Source of the DNA: Schauerella aestuarii
GTDB lineage: Bacteria > Pseudomonadota > Gammaproteobacteria > Burkholderiales > Burkholderiaceae_B
Assembly (NCBI RefSeq): GCF_009866805.1
Contig: NZ_SIZW01000043.1
Location: 310,001 to 374,000 of the forward strand
Length of the DNA stretch: 64,000 nt
Reading direction: 5' to 3'
Shown here in pieces: positions 31,037-39,859 of this stretch; position 1 is the first letter of the stretch, and every line of letters begins with the position of its first letter. Below the pieces are notes generated by a model. It had not been told where the DNA came from and ran no database searches. It saw only the letters and a program-made list of their open reading frames with translations. The position numbers and the translations under genes were made by a program.

Positions 31037-31933
31037 GTGAAGTGGATCATTCTCGCAATATTCATTGTGTGTGGTTTCATTGTTCATTACCGCGGAAAGG
31101 TACGACACCGATTTTCCCGGCAAGCGCTCGATCACTCGACGTTTACCGGGCCGATCAACGTGTTCATGTATGCCTTTTCCGGTGTACCCAATCAGCCGTA
31201 TCTGCCGCTGGCCGCGTTTCCGGAACTTGAGGTTCTGAGAGCGCGCGCCGACGACATCCGCGCCGAAGCCGTGCAACTGTTTTCCGCGGGCCACATCAAG
31301 GTGGCAGGCAGCTACAACGACGCAGGCTTCAACTCCTTCTTCAAGAGTGGCTGGAAGCGGTTCTACCTCAAGTGGTACGACACCGATCATCCTTCTGCGA
31401 CGGCCCTATGCCCTGTCACCACGCAGTTGCTGGCGGGCATTCCATCGGTGAAGGCGGCGATGTTTGCGGCATTGCCGCCAGGCAGCAAACTGCCGCGCCA
31501 TCGCGACCCGTATGCGGGATCGTTGCGCTATCACCTTGGCTTGATCACGCCCAACGACCCCGCCTGTTTCATCGAGGTGGATGGCGAGCGCTATCACTGG
31601 CGTGACGGCGAGGCGGTGATGTTCGACGAGACTTACATCCACTACGCGGAAAACAAAACCGACGTCAATCGCATCATTTTGTTTGCGGATATCGAGCGGC
31701 CCATGCGTTATCGCTGGGCGCAGGCTATCAATCATTTCTTCAGCGTGATCCTGCTGCGTGCGGCGGCCTCGCCCAACCAGGAAGGCGATCGTACTGGCGG
31801 CATCAATCGCATTTTCGGTACGGTGTACGCCGTTCGGCGCTTCGGCAAACGGCTGCGCAAGAAGAGCAAACCGCTTTACTACGCCTCAAAATGGCTGCTG
31901 GTGATTGCCATCCTGGCGTGGATTTTTCTGTGA
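31037..31933 (+). CDS. lpxO: Lipid A / aspartyl-asparaginyl beta-hydroxylase family dioxygenase (LpxO)
   Basis: A 298-residue Fe(II)/2-oxoglutarate dioxygenase anchored by an N-terminal membrane segment (WIILAIFIVCGFIVHYRG) and probably a C-terminal one (YYASKWLLVIAILAWIF). The HxD...H iron site is visible as LPRHRDPYAGSLRYHLGL and DETYIHYAENKT. Family members with terminal membrane anchors hydroxylate a lipid A acyl chain at the inner membrane. The GTG at 31037 has GGAG 6 nt upstream. It starts 35 bp after carB, so it may ride on the carAB transcript. Its TGA overlaps the GTG of the SDR gene (GTGA). Confidence 0.82.
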   Translation: MKWIILAIFIVCGFIVHYRGKVRHRFSRQALDHSTFTGPINVFMYAFSGVPNQPYLPLAAFPELEVLRARADDIRAEAVQLFSAGHIKVAGSYNDAGFNSFFKSGWKRFYLKWYDTDHPSATALCPVTTQLLAGIPSVKAAMFAALPPGSKLPRHRDPYAGSLRYHLGLITPNDPACFIEVDGERYHWRDGEAVMFDETYIHYAENKTDVNRIILFADIERPMRYRWAQAINHFFSVILLRAAASPNQEGDRTGGINRIFGTVYAVRRFGKRLRKKSKPLYYASKWLLVIAILAWIFL

Positions 31934-32706
31934 CGTCACACGTGCTGCACGTCTTCATCACGGGCGCCAGCAGCGGCTTGGGCATGGCCCTCGCCCGCGA
32001 ATATGCGGCACAAGGCGCAACGCTTGGCTTGGTGGCGCGCCGCGGTGAGGTGTTGCAGGCGCTCAATGCCGAACTCGGCGGGCGTCACCGCTGCTACGCG
32101 TTGGATGTGCGCAATCGCGCGGCGCTCCATGCCGCCGCGCACGATTTTCAGCACCACCATGCGGGCCGCGTGGACGTCGTGATCGCCAACGCCGGCATCA
32201 GCGCCGGCACGCTCACCGATCAGCACGACGACTTCGACGTGTTCGATGCGATCATCGCCACCAATGTGCTGGCCACGGTGGCGACCTTCGAACCCTTCAT
32301 CGAGGGCATGCGCGCGCGGGGCGAAGGCAGGCTGGTGGGCATCGCCAGCGTGGCCGGCATTCGCGGCCTGCCTGGCGCGGGCGCCTACAGTGCGTCCAAG
32401 GCGGCCGTGATCACCTACTGCGAAAGCCTGCGCAACGAACTGCGCGGCGACGGCATCCGGGTCGTGACCATCGCGCCGGGCTATATCCGCACCGCGATGA
32501 CGGCCAAGAATCCCTATCGCATGCCGTTTCTCACCGATGCCGATGTGTTCGCCCGTCGCGCGGTGCAAACGATCGCACGCGGCACGTCATACCGTGTGAT
32601 TCCGTGGCAGATGGGCGTAGTGGCGAAGGTGATGCGGTTGCTGCCGAATATCGTATTCGACCGGTTTGCGCGCAACGCGCCGCGCAAACCCCGCCGCGAG
32701 CCTTAA
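31930..32706 (+). CDS. Short-chain dehydrogenase/reductase
   Basis: A 258-residue Rossmann-fold SDR: cofactor loop TGASSGLGMALAREYA, NAGIS, the catalytic Ser in VGIASVAGIRG and YSASK (Tyr-x-x-x-Lys) in GAYSASKAAVITY. It begins at GTG 31930, overlapping the lpxO stop by 4 nt, so translation is coupled. A role in lipid modification is possible from context but is not shown. It ends in a 4-bp convergent overlap with the phosphatase gene. Confidence 0.9.
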   Translation: MTSHVLHVFITGASSGLGMALAREYAAQGATLGLVARRGEVLQALNAELGGRHRCYALDVRNRAALHAAAHDFQHHHAGRVDVVIANAGISAGTLTDQHDDFDVFDAIIATNVLATVATFEPFIEGMRARGEGRLVGIASVAGIRGLPGAGAYSASKAAVITYCESLRNELRGDGIRVVTIAPGYIRTAMTAKNPYRMPFLTDADVFARRAVQTIARGTSYRVIPWQMGVVAKVMRLLPNIVFDRFARNAPRKPRREP

Positions 32707-33368
32707 ACGCCGGCGCGGCCTGCCACCACATCGTCGCCCACCGCGCCGGCATTGGACACGTGCGACACATCGCCCCAGCTTTGCATCGACCATTGGCCGT
32801 CTTCGATCGTGACGCGGTTCACACTCACATTAAGCATGGGCGTGCGGCGCGGATCGTCGAGCTTGATGCCTTGGGCGTGGCGCCAGATGATGTCGAGCGC
32901 ACCGCCGTGCGTCACCATCAGGATGCGTTCGCCATCGTGGCGGGCGGCGATGTCGTCCACCGTGCTCGTCACGCGCGAATGAAACTGGCGCAGCGTTTCG
33001 GCGCCTTCGATCACGCCATCCACCTCGCGGCTGGCCCAGACCGGATAAGCGGCGGGCGCAAGCTCTTCCAGGCGATGCGCCTCCAGGCCCTCCAGCACGC
33101 CATAGCAGCGCTCGCGCAGGCCGGGCTCAGGGCGTACCCGCAAGCCCAATTGCTCGCTGGCAGGCTGGGCGGTGGCCAGTGTGCGGCCCAGGTCGCTGCT
33201 ATAGAGCGCGGCAAACGGTTGCGTTTCGGCATCGCGCACCAGGCGCGTGGCCAGGCGTTGCGCCTGCGCGTCGCCCTCGGCGTTCATGGGGATGTCTTTC
33301 CAGCCTTGCAGGCGTCGCACACGGTTCCAGTCGGTCTCGCCGTGCCGGATAAACCAGATCTCTGTCAT
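32703..33368 (-). CDS. Histidine phosphatase family protein (phosphoglycerate mutase-like)
   Basis: A 221-residue member of the phosphohistidine superfamily. The RHG signature is EIWFIRHGETDWNRVRRLQG at residues 3-22 and the second catalytic His is in RILMVTHGGALDII. Such GpmB/CobC-like proteins dephosphorylate small metabolites; the sequence fits a broad phosphatase better than a glycolytic mutase. ATG 33368 is the first residue of the fold. It is divergent from the nucleobase permease. Confidence 0.88.
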   Translation of the reverse strand: MTEIWFIRHGETDWNRVRRLQGWKDIPMNAEGDAQAQRLATRLVRDAETQPFAALYSSDLGRTLATAQPASEQLGLRVRPEPGLRERCYGVLEGLEAHRLEELAPAAYPVWASREVDGVIEGAETLRQFHSRVTSTVDDIAARHDGERILMVTHGGALDIIWRHAQGIKLDDPRRTPMLNVSVNRVTIEDGQWSMQSWGDVSHVSNAGAVGDDVVAGRAGV

Positions 33369-33456
33369 TGAAGTCTCTCAAACGAAGCACGCATTTTAGT
33401 GAAATGCGGCGGCGCTATGAGTACACTCCCCGTTTTTCCCACTCACCGGTCCGCTC

Positions 33457-34776
33457 ATGTCCTACTTTCCCACCTGGAAACGCGTCGATCACGCACCTGA
33501 GGGCGCGGTGATTGCGCCGGATGAAATCCTGTCATGGCCGCGCAATGTCGCCATGGGCGCCCAGCACGTGGTTGCCATGTTCGGGTCTACGGTGCTCGCG
33601 CCGTTGCTGATGGGTTTCGATCCCAACGTGGCCATTCTGATGTCCGGCATCGGCACGCTGATCTTCTTTCTGTTCGTGGGCGGCCGCGTGCCGAGTTACC
33701 TGGGATCGAGCTTCGCCTTCATCGGCGGCGTGGTCGCCGTCACCGGGTATGCGGGCGGCGGGGCCAACCTCAACATTGGGGTAGCGCTGGGCGCCATCAT
33801 CATGTGCGGCCTGGTCTATACCCTCATCGGTCTGGTCGTGTGGGGGGCGGGTGCGGCGAGCGGCGGTGGTTCACGGTGGATCGAGTCGTTGATGCCGCCG
33901 GTCGTCACGGGTGCCGTCGTGGCTGTCATCGGTTTGAACCTCGCGCCGATCGCCGTGCGCGGGGCCATGGGCACCACCACATTCGAAGCAGCGATGGCGC
34001 TGGTGACCATCCTTTGCGTGGGCGGGGTGGCGGTGTTTACTCGCGGGATGGTCCAGCGGCTGCTGATCCTCGTCGGCCTGATTGTGGCATTCGTCTTGTA
34101 CGTACTGGCCACCAATGTGATGGGGTGGGGCAAGCCCGTGGATTTCAGCATCGTGGCCAACGCGGCATGGCTGGGGTTGCCCACGTTTTCCGCACCGGTA
34201 TTTCAGTTCTCGGCGATCTCGGTGATCGCGCCGGTTGCCATCATCCTCGTGGCCGAAAATCTTGGCCACGTCAAAGCCGTCAGCGCCATGACCGGCCGCG
34301 ATCTCGACCGCTACATGGGACGGGCCTTCGTGGGCGACGGCGTGGCCACCATGGTATCGGGGGCCGTGGGCGGCACCGGCGTCACCACCTATGCCGAAAA
34401 CATCGGAGTCATGGCGGTCACGCGCATCTATTCGTCGCTGGTGTTTGTGATCGCGGCCCTGATTGCGATCGTGTTGGGCTTTTCGCCCAAATTCGGAGCC
34501 CTGATCCAGACAATCCCGCAGCCGGTGCTGGGCGGGATGTCCATCGTGGTGTTCGGCTTGATCGCCATTGCCGGTGCCCGCATCTGGGTGGTCAACAAGG
34601 TCGATTTCAGCGACAACCGCAACCTCATTACCGCGGCGGTCACACTCGTCTTGGGCGCGGGCGATTTCACCCTCAAAATCGGCAATTTCGCCCTGGGCGG
34701 CATTGGTACCGCCACTTTCGGCGCGATTATTCTATACGCGCTTCTACGGGGGCGGTCGGCTTGCAATTCTGCCTGA
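33457..34776 (+). CDS. NCS2-family nucleobase:cation symporter (uracil/xanthine permease)
   Basis: A 439-residue membrane protein with about 12-14 helices. NVAMGAQHVVAMFGSTVLAP is the QH-motif region of TM1, VPSYLGSSFAFIGG is TM3, and ILVAENLGHVKAVSAMTGRD contains the conserved Glu of TM8. These are hallmarks of UraA/RutG/xanthine permeases, which use H+ to import a nucleobase. Uracil fits a neighbourhood including carAB, but the substrate is not proven. It is a single gene closed by a strong terminator. Confidence 0.92.
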   Translation: MSYFPTWKRVDHAPEGAVIAPDEILSWPRNVAMGAQHVVAMFGSTVLAPLLMGFDPNVAILMSGIGTLIFFLFVGGRVPSYLGSSFAFIGGVVAVTGYAGGGANLNIGVALGAIIMCGLVYTLIGLVVWGAGAASGGGSRWIESLMPPVVTGAVVAVIGLNLAPIAVRGAMGTTTFEAAMALVTILCVGGVAVFTRGMVQRLLILVGLIVAFVLYVLATNVMGWGKPVDFSIVANAAWLGLPTFSAPVFQFSAISVIAPVAIILVAENLGHVKAVSAMTGRDLDRYMGRAFVGDGVATMVSGAVGGTGVTTYAENIGVMAVTRIYSSLVFVIAALIAIVLGFSPKFGALIQTIPQPVLGGMSIVVFGLIAIAGARIWVVNKVDFSDNRNLITAAVTLVLGAGDFTLKIGNFALGGIGTATFGAIILYALLRGRSACNSA

Positions 34777-34801
34777 GTTTGACCACAATATGACCTCATC
34801 A

Positions 34802-34835
34802 CCCCGGTTCATATCCGAGCCGGGGTTTTATTTTT
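34802..34835 (+). terminator. Strong Rho-independent terminator after the nucleobase permease
   Basis: CCCCGGTTC (34802-34810) pairs with GAGCCGGGG (34817-34825, one G-T wobble) over an ATATCC loop, followed by TTTTATTTTT. It separates the permease from the greA leader. Confidence 0.92.
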
Positions 34836-34839
34836 GACC

Positions 34840-34978
34840 GATCCGAGGCGTGCCCCACGGCTTGGCCGAATCCGACCTCGCGATGCGAGGTGACCGGGTT
34901 CCCAGTCGCCGCTTGCGGCAGCCGTGCCGAGGCCCAGCCTCCCAAGACGCTCCCCCTCTCGGGAGCGTCTTATCTTTT
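34840..34978 (+). promoter_or_regulatory. Structured greA leader ending in a terminator-like hairpin (candidate attenuator)
   Basis: The gap before greA folds into a fully nested set. P1 is CACGGCT (34856-34862) with AGCCGTG (34920-34926). Inside it, P2 is GAATCC (34868-34873) with GGGTTC (34896-34901), enclosing P3, ACCTCGC (34875-34881) with GCGAGGT (34885-34891). P4 is GCCGC (34908-34912) with GCGGC (34915-34919). A perfect 11-bp hairpin follows, AAGACGCTCCC (34944-34954)/GGGAGCGTCTT (34961-34971), then ATCTTTT. It ends 21 nt before the greA ATG. In E. coli the greA leader is known to contain an intrinsic terminator giving short GraL RNAs; a similar control here is inference. Confidence 0.55.
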
Positions 34979-34992
34979 GTGTGGAAAACTAC

Positions 34993-35469
34993 ATGTCTGC
35001 CATCCCTCTCACGGCAAGCGGGGCTGAGCGCTTGAAAGAAGAGCTCCATCGCCTGAAGACAGTCGAACGTCCGTCAGTGATCACGGCCATCGCAGAAGCG
35101 CGCGCACAAGGCGATTTGTCTGAAAACGCCGAGTACGATGCTGCGCGCGAGCGCCAGGCCTTCGTGGAAGGCCGTATCGCCGAGCTCGACGGTACGCTCT
35201 CCAACGCCCACATCATCGATCCCAAATCGCTGGATGCCGAAGGCCGCATCGTCTTCGGTGCCACGGTCGATATCGAAGATCTCGATTCGGGCGAGCGTCT
35301 GATCTATCAAATCGTCGGTGATGCCGAGTCGGATATCCGCACGAACAAGATTTCGGTTTCCAGCCCCGTGGCCCGAGCGCTGATCGGCAAATCCGAAGGT
35401 GATGTGGTCGAAGTGCAAGCCCCGTCGGGCGTACGTGAATTCGAGATTCTGAACGTCAACTACGTGTGA
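34993..35469 (+). CDS. greA: Transcription elongation factor GreA
   Basis: A 158-residue protein, exactly GreA length. The N-terminal coiled coil runs LTASGAERLKEELHRLKTVE to DLSENAEYDAARERQAFVEG and includes the acidic DLSENAEYDAA tip that enters the RNA polymerase secondary channel to trigger transcript cleavage. The C-terminal FKBP-like domain has VEVQAPSGVREFEILNVNY. ATG 34993 has GGAAA upstream; the frame extending into the leader is rejected as it crosses the hairpins. It is preceded by the structured leader described separately. Confidence 0.97.
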   Translation: MSAIPLTASGAERLKEELHRLKTVERPSVITAIAEARAQGDLSENAEYDAARERQAFVEGRIAELDGTLSNAHIIDPKSLDAEGRIVFGATVDIEDLDSGERLIYQIVGDAESDIRTNKISVSSPVARALIGKSEGDVVEVQAPSGVREFEILNVNYV

Positions 35470-35589
35470 TCGCGGGCGGGCCGGTGGCGGCCCCTGGGCC
35501 GTCGCCGGTTCATGACGGCCGGTGCGGCGCTTCAGGGCCAACGCCAACACATGGCGAGTCGCTGCAAGCCGAGGCCGGTACGTCCAGAC

Positions 35590-35616
35590 GAAAAAAAGCC
35601 GGTGTTGCACACCGGC
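35590..35616 (-). terminator. Rho-independent terminator for yhbY (minus strand)
   Basis: GCCGGTGT (35598-35605) and ACACCGGC (35609-35616) form a perfect 8-bp stem with a 3-nt loop. On the minus strand it runs into seven T residues (AAAAAAA at 35591-35597 on the plus strand). It lies about 50 bp past the yhbY stop and could also help end greA transcripts from the other side. Confidence 0.88.
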
Positions 35617-35665
35617 CGGTCGATCCCAAAAGCGAAACCCATACGTTTCGCTTCTAACGAATTGC

Positions 35666-36298
35666 CTACTTTTTGACGGTCTTGCGGGCGCCGCCCGCCA
35701 GACGGGCGATGCCGGAACCGGCGCCGCCACTGCGTGCACCCGCCCGCAGGCTCATGGCGCTCCCCGTACGACGGGGAATGCCGGTAGCCACTTTACGCGT
35801 GCCGGGACGCAACGGTTTGCCGTTTTTATTGACCGGGGCGAACGGATCGAAGCGTTTGGGCTTATTGTCCGGTTCTTCTTCCAACTTCTTGGGCGAACGA
35901 TTCGAACGTTTTTCGAGCGTTTTGCCTTCGGCAGCCAGCTTCTTGGGCGTATGCGGCTCGGACGCGCGGCGCTTGGCAGCAGCAGCCGGGGTCTCCGGTT
36001 CGACGCCGGGCACGGCCTTGGTCGAGCCGGGGCGATACAGGATGAGCATCTTGCCGAGGTGGTGAACCGCCGCGCAGGATAGCTTGTCGCAGATGGTTTG
36101 CAACATTTCATCGCGGGCGTCGCGATCCTGACCACCGGCACGAACCTTGATCAGGCCGTGGGCATTCAGGTTAAGCTCGATTTCCTTGAGCACGGCGTCC
36201 GACAGGCCGTTGTCGCCGATCAGGACGACCGGACGCAGGGGGTGAGCCGCGGCGCGTAGGGCGCTGCGCTCACGCGGAGTAATTTCTAATGTAGGCAT
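35666..36298 (-). CDS. yhbY: YhbY-family CRM-domain RNA-binding protein with long basic tail
   Basis: A 210-residue protein. Residues 1-97 are a CRM/YhbY domain ([40 protein letters not shown], and the GxxG-type loop [12 protein letters not shown]) that binds pre-50S ribosomal RNA. E. coli YhbY stops at about this point. Here a further 110 residues follow, rich in Lys, Arg, Pro and Gly ([39 protein letters not shown]), probably disordered and RNA-binding. It is divergent from rlmE by 17 bp, the usual pairing of two ribosome-assembly genes. Confidence 0.93.
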   Translation of the reverse strand: MPTLEITPRERSALRAAAHPLRPVVLIGDNGLSDAVLKEIELNLNAHGLIKVRAGGQDRDARDEMLQTICDKLSCAAVHHLGKMLILYRPGSTKAVPGVEPETPAAAAKRRASEPHTPKKLAAEGKTLEKRSNRSPKKLEEEPDNKPKRFDPFAPVNKNGKPLRPGTRKVATGIPRRTGSAMSLRAGARSGGAGSGIARLAGGARKTVKK

Positions 36299-36315
36299 GG
36301 CGGAATTGTACGGGA

Positions 36316-36957
36316 ATGGCCAAGAATAAATTTTCTAAAGAGTGGGTCATGCAGCACATCAATGACCCATATGTGAAACTGGCGCAACAAAAAGGGTACC
36401 GCGCGCGCGGTGCTTTCAAGTTGATCGAGATTCTCGACGAAGAAAAGCTGCTGAAAAAGGGTGATGTGGTGGTGGATCTGGGCGCAGCACCCGGCAGCTG
36501 GTGCCAGGTGGTGCGGGAGCGCCTCGTGGGTCCTGGGGGGGTTGTCGACGGTCGCATCATCGGGCTCGATATCTTGCCGATGGAGCCGATCGCCGGGGTG
36601 GAATTCATCCAGGGCGACTTCCGCGAGGATGAGGTCGGCGAGCAGCTCAACGCGCTGGTCGGCGATCAGGTGGTCGACCTTGTAATTTCGGATATGGCCC
36701 CCAACTTATCCGGCGTAGGGGTCGCGGACTCCGCGCGCGTCCAGCATGTATGCGATCTGGCGCTCGAGTTTGCCTGCGAACACCTCAAGCCCGACGGCGC
36801 TTTGATCGTCAAGGCGTTTCACGGCAGTGGTTTCTCCCAAATCGTCGAAGCGTTCAAACTTCGCTTCAAGCGCGTCGTTGAGCGTAAGCCGAAGGCCTCG
36901 CGTCTGAAATCTTCAGAAACGTTTTTGGTGGGCCGCGGTCTAAAGAAGCAGTCTTAA
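36316..36957 (+). CDS. rlmE: 23S rRNA (uridine-2'-O) methyltransferase RlmE (FtsJ)
   Basis: A 213-residue SAM-dependent methyltransferase with the K-D-K-E tetrad of 2'-O-methylases at Lys35 (RGAFKLIEI), Asp126 ([11 protein letters not shown]), Lys166 ([11 protein letters not shown]) and Glu201 ([10 protein letters not shown]), and SAM loop [14 protein letters not shown]. It methylates U2552 of 23S rRNA late in 50S assembly. It lies upstream of ftsH, a widely conserved pair. A small AAACGC/GCGTTT hairpin (37003-37018) lies between them with no T-run. Confidence 0.97.
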   Translation: MAKNKFSKEWVMQHINDPYVKLAQQKGYRARGAFKLIEILDEEKLLKKGDVVVDLGAAPGSWCQVVRERLVGPGGVVDGRIIGLDILPMEPIAGVEFIQGDFREDEVGEQLNALVGDQVVDLVISDMAPNLSGVGVADSARVQHVCDLALEFACEHLKPDGALIVKAFHGSGFSQIVEAFKLRFKRVVERKPKASRLKSSETFLVGRGLKKQS

Positions 36958-37105
36958 AGAGGTACGCACGTTAGTGTTTACGCGAGCATCCCCGGAATCC
37001 AAAAACGCAACCGCGTTTACCGGGGTAGAATCGATTATTGACTTAATTATGTGAACGTGCCCCAAGGCATTGCCACAGGTCGGAAGCGAGAGCGGGAGAT
37101 CGACC

Positions 37106-39001
37106 TTGAACAACTCATTTTCGAAAGTCGCGGTATGGATGGTCATCGCGCTGGTACTGTTCACAGTATTCAAGCAGTTTGACGGCCGCGCCCAGACGCA
37201 AGACGGCGTGAGCTATACCGAATTCATCGATCAGGCCAAGGCCGGTCGTGTCCGTAAGGTCGATGTGCAGGGCGACGTCCTGTATGTCACGCCTGATACC
37301 GGCCGTCCGTACTCGCTCACATCGCCGGGCGACATCTGGATGGTTTCGGATCTGCTGAAGTACAACGTGCAAGTCTCGGGCAAGGCCCGCGAAGAGCCGT
37401 CGTTGCTGATGAGCATTTTCGTCTCCTGGTTCCCGATGCTGCTGTTGATCGGCGTCTGGGTGTTTTTCATGCGCCAGATGCAGGGTGGCGGCAAGGGCGG
37501 GGCGTTCAGCTTCGGTAAGTCGCGCGCTCGCATGCTCGACGAAAATACCAACCAGATCACCTTCGTGGATGTCGCCGGTTGCGACGAAGCCAAGGAAGAC
37601 GTGCAGGAACTGGTCGACTTCCTGCGCGATCCCACCAAGTTTCAAAAGCTGGGCGGACGCATTCCGCGCGGTGTGCTGATGGTGGGTTCGCCGGGTACGG
37701 GTAAGACGCTGCTGGCCAAGGCCATCGCCGGCGAAGCCAAGGTGCCGTTCTTCAGTATCTCGGGTTCGGACTTCGTTGAAATGTTCGTCGGCGTGGGCGC
37801 GGCCCGCGTGCGCGACATGTTCGAAAACGCCAAGAAGCATTCGCCTTGCATCATCTTCATCGACGAAATCGATGCGGTGGGTCGTCAGCGCGGTGCCGGT
37901 CTGGGCGGCGGTAACGACGAACGCGAACAAACCTTGAACCAGATGCTGGTCGAGATGGACGGGTTCGAGTCGGGCCAAGGCGTGCTCGTCATCGCCGCAA
38001 CCAACCGTCCCGACGTACTGGATCCCGCATTGCTGCGTCCGGGTCGTTTCGACCGTCAAGTGGTCGTGCCGTTGCCCGATATTCGTGGCCGCGAGCAGAT
38101 CCTGAAGGTGCACATGCGCAAGGTGCCGATGTCCAACAACGTCGATGCGCACGTGCTGGCTCGCGGTTGCCCCGGTTTCTCGGGTGCCGATCTGGCCAAC
38201 CTGGTCAACGAAGCGGCGCTGTTTGCTGCCCGTCGTAACGGCCGTACGGTCGATATGTCGGACTTCGAGAAGGCCAAGGACAAGATCATGATGGGCGCCG
38301 AACGCCGCTCCATCGTCATGCCCGAGGAAGAGCGTCGCAATACGGCTTACCACGAGTCCGGCCACGCCATCGTTGCCCGCTCGCTGCCCAAGACCGATCC
38401 GGTGCACAAGGTCACGATCATTCCGCGTGGCCGTGCATTGGGCGTCACGATGCAGTTGCCCGAAAGCGACCGCTACAGCATGGACAAGAGCCGCTTGCTG
38501 GATACGATCGCCGTGCTGTTCGGTGGCCGTATCGCTGAAGAGCTGTTCATGAACCAGATGACCACGGGCGCCTCGAACGACTTCGAACGTGCCACGGCCA
38601 TCGCGCGCGACATCGTTACCCGCTACGGCATGACCGACGAACTCGGCCCCATGGTGTACGCCGAGAACGAAGGCGAGGTGTTCCTGGGCCGCAGTGTGAC
38701 CAAGACCACGCATATGTCGGAAGCGACCATGCAGAAGGTGGACTCCGAAATCCGCCGCATCATCGACGAGCAGTACGGTGTGGCGCGCAAGATTCTCGAA
38801 GAAAACCGTGACAAGGTCGAAGTCATGACGGCCACGCTGCTCGAATGGGAAACCATCGATGCTGACCAGATCAACGACATCATGGAAGGTCGCCCGCCGC
38901 GTCCGCCCAAGGTGCCGCAAGGCTCGGATACGCCGGATTCGCCTCCGCCGCCCGCAGCCGGCGTGGCGCCGGGTAGCGGCAACGCTCCGGCTGCCGTCTG
39001 A
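37106..39001 (+). CDS. ftsH: ATP-dependent zinc metalloprotease FtsH (TTG start)
   Basis: A 631-residue membrane AAA+ protease with two N-terminal membrane segments ([16 protein letters not shown] and [20 protein letters not shown]). AAA motifs are [17 protein letters not shown] (about 193), [15 protein letters not shown] and the [21 protein letters not shown]. The zinc site is HESGH at about residues 416-420. It degrades membrane and some soluble proteins. The start is taken as TTG 37106 (product [10 protein letters not shown]...) because GGGAG lies 7 nt upstream at 37094-37098 and this is the usual FtsH N-terminus. The upstream in-frame start would add 12 atypical residues. Confidence 0.95.
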   Translation: MNNSFSKVAVWMVIALVLFTVFKQFDGRAQTQDGVSYTEFIDQAKAGRVRKVDVQGDVLYVTPDTGRPYSLTSPGDIWMVSDLLKYNVQVSGKAREEPSLLMSIFVSWFPMLLLIGVWVFFMRQMQGGGKGGAFSFGKSRARMLDENTNQITFVDVAGCDEAKEDVQELVDFLRDPTKFQKLGGRIPRGVLMVGSPGTGKTLLAKAIAGEAKVPFFSISGSDFVEMFVGVGAARVRDMFENAKKHSPCIIFIDEIDAVGRQRGAGLGGGNDEREQTLNQMLVEMDGFESGQGVLVIAATNRPDVLDPALLRPGRFDRQVVVPLPDIRGREQILKVHMRKVPMSNNVDAHVLARGCPGFSGADLANLVNEAALFAARRNGRTVDMSDFEKAKDKIMMGAERRSIVMPEEERRNTAYHESGHAIVARSLPKTDPVHKVTIIPRGRALGVTMQLPESDRYSMDKSRLLDTIAVLFGGRIAEELFMNQMTTGASNDFERATAIARDIVTRYGMTDELGPMVYAENEGEVFLGRSVTKTTHMSEATMQKVDSEIRRIIDEQYGVARKILEENRDKVEVMTATLLEWETIDADQINDIMEGRPPRPPKVPQGSDTPDSPPPPAAGVAPGSGNAPAAV

Positions 39002-39019
39002 GGTTTCAGTTGTTGAAGT

Positions 39020-39859
39020 ATGGCCAATAACTTCCTGTGCGGGCGCTTCGAGTTTGACCTCGAGCGCCCGTTGGTTATGGGCATCGTCAATGTCACGCCG
39101 GATTCGTTTTCCGATGGCGGCCAGCACGATGATCCCGACCACGCAATCCAACATGCCAAACGTCTGATCGCCGACGGTGCCCATATCCTGGACATCGGTG
39201 GAGAGTCGACGCGTCCAGGTGCGCCTGCCGTGTCGATGGAGGACGAACTCGCCCGCGTGCTGCCGATCGTCGAAGGGTTACGCGATTGCGGCGTGCCGCT
39301 GTCGATCGACACCTTCAAGCCCGAGGTGATGCGTGCCGTGCTCGACGCCGGCGCCGACATGATCAACGACATCTACGGGTTTCGTCAGCCGGGTGCCATC
39401 GAAGCGGTGGCCGGCTCGAAATGCGGGCTGTGTGTCATGCACATGAAAGGCGAACCCCGCACCATGCAGGACGCGCCCGAGTACACCGATCTATTGGGTG
39501 AAATCGGCGTGTTTCTGGGCGCGCGTGCACAACGCTTGCGTGCTGCGTGGGTCGACCCGCGCCGTATCGTGCTCGATCCGGGCTTTGGATTCGGCAAGAC
39601 GGTCGATCAAAACTATCAACTTTTACGCCGGCTTTCGAACTTGCGCGTCTCGAGCTATCCCATCCTGGTGGGTCTTTCACGCAAATCGATGATCGGTAAC
39701 GTCACGGGCCGCGAGGTGGGGGATCGCCTTGCGGGCAGTCTGGCAGGTGCCCTGGCTTGCGTCGCGCGTGGCGCGTCCATCGTGCGGGTGCACGATGTTG
39801 CCGAAACGGTCGACGCGTTAAAAGTCTGGCAAGCAGTAGAAATTGGAGGCACACAATAA
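39020..39859 (+). CDS. folP: Dihydropteroate synthase
   Basis: A 279-residue TIM-barrel enzyme: signatures [16 protein letters not shown] and [16 protein letters not shown], plus [10 protein letters not shown] and the pterin-site [14 protein letters not shown]. It condenses p-aminobenzoate with hydroxymethyl-dihydropterin diphosphate in folate synthesis and is the sulfonamide target. It sits 18 bp after ftsH and overlaps glmM by 1 nt (TAATG), the conserved ftsH-folP-glmM operon. Confidence 0.97.
   Translation: MANNFLCGRFEFDLERPLVMGIVNVTPDSFSDGGQHDDPDHAIQHAKRLIADGAHILDIGGESTRPGAPAVSMEDELARVLPIVEGLRDCGVPLSIDTFKPEVMRAVLDAGADMINDIYGFRQPGAIEAVAGSKCGLCVMHMKGEPRTMQDAPEYTDLLGEIGVFLGARAQRLRAAWVDPRRIVLDPGFGFGKTVDQNYQLLRRLSNLRVSSYPILVGLSRKSMIGNVTGREVGDRLAGSLAGALACVARGASIVRVHDVAETVDALKVWQAVEIGGTQ

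Noticed and set aside
33534-34793. 419-codon second frame within the nucleobase permease
   Set aside because: Out-of-frame shadow full of His/Arg/Gly; the permease frame has membrane helices and family motifs.
34856-34926. Possible tRNA in the greA leader (cloverleaf-like nesting, GGGTTCCC)
   Set aside because: No 7-bp acceptor with CCA, no valid anticodon loop and no GTTCGAATC T-loop; better read as a structured leader.
37115-39184. 689-codon leftward frame opposite ftsH and the folP start
   Set aside because: Antisense shadow of a clear FtsH; composition is not protein-like and there is no ribosome binding site.
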